Shown here in pieces: positions 59,105 through 64,000 of a stretch of 64,000 nucleotides of DNA. The notes beneath the pieces were generated by a model. The model was given only the letters and a program-made list of their open reading frames with translations. It was not told where the DNA came from and ran no database searches. Every line of letters begins with the position of its first letter. The stretch's first letter is position 1. Made by a program: the position numbers and the translations under genes. The DNA comes from Diphasiastrum complanatum (Eukaryota; Streptophyta; Lycopodiopsida; Lycopodiales; Lycopodiaceae): assembly GCA_029204225.1 (NCBI GenBank), contig CM055100.1, positions 33,718,645-33,782,644 of the forward strand. Reading direction: 5' to 3'.

Positions 59105-60436
59105 TATGAAGCGTGAGATACATTGAAGGCATTGTTTGAAATGACAAATACATCTCGAATACTATTTTTAAAGACAAAGTTGCATACATTGCGGATGGAT
59201 GATGGTGCAACTATTGCCGATCACATACTGAAGATCAAAGAGATCCGTGATCAATTAGCAGCAGTTGGAGAGCGAGTACAAGATCGTGAGATCGTGCAAT
59301 TGACATTGAATAGTCTGAGTGAGTCACATCAGATGTTTGTGACGAGTATAGCCACAAGAGAAAATCTTCCAACCTATGAAGAACTAGGTGGATTGCTTTT
59401 GCAAGAAGAGCAACGTCAGGAGAACTTGAATCATCGTAACATGAGCTATGATCAAGCTCTTGCAATTAGAGGATGAGGTGAAAGATTTGGCCGTGGAAAG
59501 TATCAATCGATAGGAGGAAACTCAAGCCGAGGATCATTTCAACAATTTCATGAGCAAGTCAATGATAGTCCGAATCGAGGTAATTGGAATCAAGACCAAG
59601 GTCAAGGACGCGGCTATTCAAGACAAAATAAACCTGGAAATTGTAGGTACTGCAACAAACCTGGTCACTGGGAGCATGAATGCTTCAAGAAACAGAAGGA
59701 GATGGAACAAAGAAAAGACAAATGGCAAGCGGGAAATTATGCTGATCAACATCAATTTGATGACATTATTATGAAGACAATTATACTGATCAACATCAAT
59801 ATGATGATGATCAATATGAAGATGACACAGGTGAGAGTTCAAAATTGTTCATTACAGCATTAATGACAAGTGATGAAGCCAAGGATACCTGGTACATTGA
59901 TAGTGGTGCATCCAAGCACATGACTTCGAGGAAAGAGTGGTTTTCAAAACTCAAGAAAACTGACAATGGTGATGAAGTTGGACAAGCTGATGGCAAATTG
60001 CTATCTGTTAAAGGAGTTGGAGTGGTACTAGTGAAGTTAGCCAACGGGAAAATAAAGCATATAAGCAATGTGCAATATGTACCTGGCTTAGCTAACAATC
60101 TACTATCTGTTGGGACGATGGCTGATCAACAACTCAAGGTTGAGTTTGACAGTGACAAATGTCTTGTCAAAGACATCAAGAATCGCTACAAAGTGATTGC
60201 TACAGGAGCTAGAGTCAACGGAAATCGACTCTACAAATTGAATGCGAGATCTTTTACTCGAGCTATGGTAAGCACTGTTGATAGTTGAAGTGATCTTTGG
60301 CATCAAAGGTTTGGTCATATCAGTGCTCAAAGCTTGCAAATCCTTAAAAGAGGTAATCTAGTTGTTGGATTGCCTGATATCTCTTTTTTGTTGGATTGCC
60401 TGATATCTCTTTTGAAGGAAAAATTTGTGAGGGTTG
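59105..60436 (+). pseudogene. Copia gag, protease and pre-integrase remnant
   Basis: The gag N-terminal part is missing. The frame starts at EA*DTLKALFEMTNTSRILF, where TGA replaces the usual Trp codon. The UBN2 region follows (KTKLHTLRM, ADHILKIKEIRDQL), a CCHC knuckle CRYCNKPGHWEHEC (59642-59683), then protease with WYIDSGASKHMTSRKEW and ISNVQYVPGLANNLLSVG (59845-60288). The pre-integrase segment has LWHQRFGHISAQSLQILKRG, with a 27-bp tandem duplication of the VGLPDIS codons near 60363-60413. Sequence is lost inside the EGKICEGC motif at 60436, where the direct repeat begins. Confidence 0.87.
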
Positions 60437-61131
60437 CACTACACAACACTGCATTAATGGAGCAGCGATTGCTATCAACAACAAAACTACAAGTTTATTG
60501 CATTCAATACATAAATGTGCATGCACCTTCTATGTTGCTCATAGATATATATAGTGAGCAGAAGCTAACAATATGTGTTGTCCTTGCTTAGCAATAGACC
60601 CAATGTTGTGTTGGGAATTCGTTTATCTCATGGCAATTAAATAGCAGATATGATGCTTCACCTTCGACATTATCATTACCTATTATACAATAATCCAGCC
60701 CATTGATAATGAAGGTCATGCTTTTCATTTACGTTTTACACAATTGATGTCTACACTATCAAAGCTCAATGTCCTCAAATGTTTTCTGGCTTCTTAAATA
60801 TTTACGTGCTACTAAAAATGTATGGCATCCGCACAAGAAAACACTTCTACCGCTATCTAGGTAAGAGAAATCACTCGTTTTATAGTTTTTTCACATGAAG
60901 CAAAGGTAAAATTCAAGATAGCAGTTATCATGCAGTAAACACACAATAACAACTTCCGCACCTCTTGTCGAATATTACATAACCAATAGTAGTAAATTAA
61001 CCTAACTGCTGAAGAATAACAGTTTACATTATACATAACAAGTTATATGGTTTTCTCATTAGTAGTTTTGGCTTGGATACTTTAATCGCATGGATTTGCG
61101 AAAGAGTACTAGTAGTCGCAAAGGGTTAGCA
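60437..61131. repeat. Long direct repeat, copy 1 (LTR-like)
   Basis: It aligns with 62798-63628 at high identity over about 695 bp, starting near ACTACACAACACT and ending GGGTTAGCA. It lacks two segments (about 45 and 51 bp) that copy 2 has. The common end in CA and the sharp loss of homology at both sides suggest LTRs, but no PBS or purine tract was found next to either copy. Confidence 0.8.
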
Positions 61132-61690
61132 TGGCACAAAACTGATGGCGCTATCTCTACTGAACCTTCTGTTTCACCCACCTTGGATGCACCTCTGTCT
61201 CCTCATCCTCTTGTCTTCGTCAATGATCTAGACAAAGATAGCACCTCACAACTCGAGCTCTTCTCTCAGGACATTTGTGCTATTGGTGATAAGTTCACTT
61301 ACAAATTTTGTCAATCTAAAAGTTGCCAAATCCCTATGGTCCCGAGCCGAACCATTGAGTTCAAATATGTTTCTACCTCTTTTAAACTTTGGAGCCCTCT
61401 TATCGTTAACTTTCTTGCCCCTTTACCCATTGAACTCTGGATCATGCTTATGCATCTGATTTATAAAGAAGTATAAACCCGTAAGCTTGCCACCTTGCAT
61501 AAGAATGCTACCCTTGAGACCCCTATTGCTTTTGATACCATCATTCGAATGAACAAATTTGAACCCTCTCGTTGTTCTTCTAAGCAAAGTTGGGCCAGAG
61601 TTAGAGGACATTTTGAAACTGGTTTTAAACGTATGCATTTTCGTTGAGGTACGAACGCTTGTGGATGCATTTCAAAAAAATAGCTTTATG
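61090..61690 (+). pseudogene. Unrecognised ORF starting inside the direct repeat
   Basis: ATG 61090 lies in the last 42 bp of direct-repeat copy 1. The frame reads MDLRKSTSSRKGLAWHKTDG, a Pro/Ser-rich segment, then CAIGDKFTYKFCQSKSC, FKLWSPLIVNFLAPLPIELW and MLMHLIYKEV, with a TAA at 61474-61476. The same frame continues with coherent sequence (RKLATLHKNATLETPIAF, SWARVRGHFETGFKRMHFR) to TGA near 61644 and later stops. It is therefore probably a broken gene of over 180 aa. Family not recognised. The C-rich CxxxxC-x spacing (FCQSKSC) is too little to call a zinc finger. Confidence 0.45.
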
Positions 61691-61789
61691 AGAAGTAGAC
61701 TTTGTCAAACTATCAATAAACTACTTAAGCAGGAAAACTTCTCTGGACTTTCTTATGAACTACCCAACGACACCAACAACATCTTGATG

Positions 61790-61823
61790 GGCAGTTAGCT
61801 CCCCTCGGGGGATGCTAACTGCC
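61790..61823. repeat. Nested hairpin: 10-bp perfect arms around CCCC-TC-GGGG
   Basis: GGCAGTTAGC (61790-61799) pairs with GCTAACTGCC (61814-61823), and the 14-nt loop contains CCCCTCGGGG, which pairs further. A related CCCCTGAGGG and TTCACTAACTG stretch follows (61822-61843). Single-strand transposon ends and cruciforms have such structures. No definite assignment. Confidence 0.8.
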
Positions 61824-61858
61824 CCTGAGGGATTCACTAACTGTGGGATGGTTGGTGG

Positions 61859-61974
<116 letters not shown>

Positions 61975-62533
61975 GGATAGTATCTAATTTCTACCCACCT
62001 CTCTTCGTTACCAATTTCTCGACTAATGACTTGGCTATAAATGTATATACCCCTTAAAGAGTCATATGGATTGTCAAGGGTCAAGATTTGATTAGTTTTC
62101 ATCCTAGGGTTGTGATTGTTTGCTTCATAAGCAAGTTTCCTACAAACCATACCCACTTACCTAAAGGGAGGATGGTAGGCTATATAAACAAAATGTTGCC
62201 CACAAACATTTTCACATGCTCTTTCTCCTTGCCTCTTCAAAGTGATGTTAGTTGTGGAGCGCCCACCTACGCTCTTGGATCGCGACCTACCACTTCATTT
62301 GGTGAGCCTTTTTTGCTTACACTCTTTGCTTAATGATAGGGTATTTCCTTTCCACCATCGCTGAAGCTATGGATGGATAGCTTTTTTGGTTTGCATATAA
62401 CAAACAAACACTGATTTGTGGGAATGTATGTAGCAAATTTTCACGATACTGGGCAGTGATCCATCGTTGGTGAAACTGTTTTTTGCTTGTAGCAGTTTAT
62501 TACTATGCATGGCCACAATAGTATACACCCTCA

Positions 62534-62716
62534 ATGCTGCTGGAACGCACTCATAATACAAATGATGCTTGTCTCTATCAACGATGATTGATAGCAATAA
62601 TGATTGCATATTTTTGTACACTCAAACCACACTTCCAGGGTTGTTGGAATGCCCTCATACTACAAACATTGCTTGCCTCTATCAACGTTGATTGGTAAGC
62701 AATAATGATTGCATTT
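62534..62716. repeat. Tandem duplication of about 80 bp, period about 103 bp
   Basis: Two copies (62534-62611 and 62637-62714) share CTCTATCAACG, GATTG and GCAATAATGATTGCAT in the same order with about 80% identity. Non-coding, just before direct-repeat copy 2. Confidence 0.75.
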
Positions 62717-62797
62717 ACGCAGCCTTTGTCAGGAAGATTGATAGAAACATTGTTGCACTTATATGCCCGCTATTGATAGCGCGGACATTGCCACAAT

Positions 62798-63628
62798 TAC
62801 TACACAATACTCCATTAATGGAGTTGTGACTGCTGTCAACAACAAAACTACAGGTTTATTGCATTCAATACATAAATGTGCATGCACCTTCTATGTTGCT
62901 CATAGGTACATATAGTCAGCATAAGCTAACAATATGTGTTGTCCTTGCTTAGCAATAGATCCATTGGTTGTGTTGGGCATTCGTTTATCACATACATATC
63001 GTGTGATAGTTGAATACACGGCGAATACTACCACTCTCATGGCAATTGAATAGCAGGTATGATGCTTCACCTTCGCTTTTAATGCATATTGACAATTGTA
63101 GCTATATGATACCAGTAAACAACTCTATCATTACCTACTATACAATAATCCAGCCCATTGATAATGGAGATCATGCTTTTTAGTTATGTTTTACATTGAT
63201 GTCTACACTATCAAAGCTCAATGTTTTCAAATGTTTTTTGGCTTCTTAAAGATTTACGTGCTACTAAAAAAGTATGGCATCGTCACAAGAAAACACTTCT
63301 ACCACTATTCAGGTAAGAGCAATCACTCGTCTTATAGTTTTTTCACATGAAGCAAAGGTAAATTCAAGATAACAGTTATCATGTAGTAAACACACAATAA
63401 CAACTTTTGCACCTCTTGTCAAATATTACGTAACCGATAGTAGTAAATTAACCTAACGCAAATTGGTCAACTGTTGATGAATAACAGTTTACATAATACA
63501 GAACAAGTTATCTGGTTTACTCAATAGTAGTTTTGGCTAGGATACTCTTAGATCACATGGATTTGCGAAAGAGTACTAGTAGTCACATGGATTTGGAAAA
63601 GCGTACTAGTAGTTGCAAAGGGTTAGCA
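62798..63628. repeat. Long direct repeat, copy 2 (LTR-like)
   Basis: Counterpart of 60437-61131, with two extra internal segments. A tandem duplication of a 30-bp unit (ATGGATTTGCGAAAGAGTAC and variant) precedes the common terminus GGGTTAGCA. A Copia gag starts 130 bp downstream (63758), so this copy could be the 5' LTR of that element. Confidence 0.8.
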
Positions 63629-63757
63629 ACATCAACTAAAAATAGGAATCGAGCTTGAATACTCTTGGAAAGCATGGATATGCTCAGGGGTTTGACACTA
63701 CTACTATCATCTAGACTAATCTTCCACATAGATTCCCAAGGGAAAGCCAGTCCTACC

Positions 63758-64000
63758 ATGGACAAGCTTGATGGAGCTAATTACCATATGTGGAAATTTA
63801 AGATGAGAACTGTGCAAATGGCTAAGGAATTGTATGACGTTGTTACAGGTGAGGAGGCAAGACCCAAAGAAGACGACGCAACAATCTCCCGATGGAAGCT
63901 GAAGGATGGCAAAGCATTTGCGTTGATCATCCTCAACATCTCGAACATGCAAATCAGCCATGTGTCCGAAGCTCAGACATCCAAGGAAGTCTGGGACATC
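63758..64000 (+). CDS. Copia gag N-terminus, open to the window end
   Basis: ATG 63758 is followed by 81 uninterrupted codons to the edge: MDKLDGANYHMWKFKMRT, then LYDVVTGEEARPKEDD, WKLKDGKAFALIILNI and AQTSKEVWDI. This is the conserved gag N-terminus. It is the best preserved gag start in the window and related to the broken gag at 28839-28567. Whether the element is intact cannot be seen. No canonical PBS was found between the direct repeat and this ATG. Confidence 0.88.
   Translation, partial: MDKLDGANYHMWKFKMRTVQMAKELYDVVTGEEARPKEDDATISRWKLKDGKAFALIILNISNMQISHVSEAQTSKEVWDI

Noticed and set aside
61790-61830. Helitron 3' end
   Set aside because: A hairpin followed by CTGA resembles the hairpin-CTRR rule, but the next base is G rather than T and no 5' TC end was identified.

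Overview
The window is nuclear DNA of a land plant. The evidence is a complete plant-type cryptochrome blue-light receptor gene with introns, an intron-containing ELM2-SANT chromatin gene whose upstream region carries plant promoter motifs, and a background made mostly of decayed Ty1/copia and Ty3/gypsy LTR retrotransposons primed by initiator-Met tRNA. The low GC content, nested broken retroelements and very long CT microsatellites suggest a large, repeat-rich genome. A seed-free plant such as a fern, lycophyte or bryophyte is my guess; the window itself does not settle it.

Layout. 1-4.0 kb: Copia fragments on the minus strand, a poly-G/GC-rich hairpin island, and a truncated gag-only Copia. 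4.0-13.3 kb: the ELM2-SANT gene on the plus strand, with promoter and 5' UTR region at 4.0-5.6 kb, a 4-kb minus-strand Copia (6.05-10.0 kb) apparently inside its 5' UTR intron, and coding exons at 10.99-13.30 kb. 15-16 kb: hAT-like transposase remnant. 16.3-29.7 kb: nested gypsy and Copia debris on both strands, including a pair of inverted gypsy LTRs and a gag-RT fusion made by deletion. 30-35.6 kb: a diverged duplicated repeat interrupted by a solo LTR, a 34-nt G run, and mostly unassignable AT-rich DNA. 35.7-38.5 kb: 3' part of a Copia with its LTR. 39-42.5 kb: unrecognised ORFs near an LTR/PBS. 43.1-48.8 kb: two plus-strand Copia elements separated by a 216-bp CT microsatellite.

50.2-56.2 kb: cryptochrome gene (five coding exons, about 744 codons) preceded by a four-copy tandem repeat of about 145 bp. 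56.8-59.1 kb: unrecognised, decayed protein-coding sequence fused to a Copia gag. 59.1-60.4 kb: Copia gag/protease. 60.4-63.6 kb: two long direct repeats flanking an unrecognised broken ORF, a nested hairpin and a CT microsatellite. 63.7 kb to the end: the start of an open Copia gag.

Only two genes look functional: the ELM2-SANT gene (probable histone-deacetylase-type chromatin regulation) and the cryptochrome (blue-light signalling). Nothing here shows that they act together. Everything else is mobile-element debris or unassigned. All exon boundaries and family calls were made by eye and have not been tested by alignment or transcript data.
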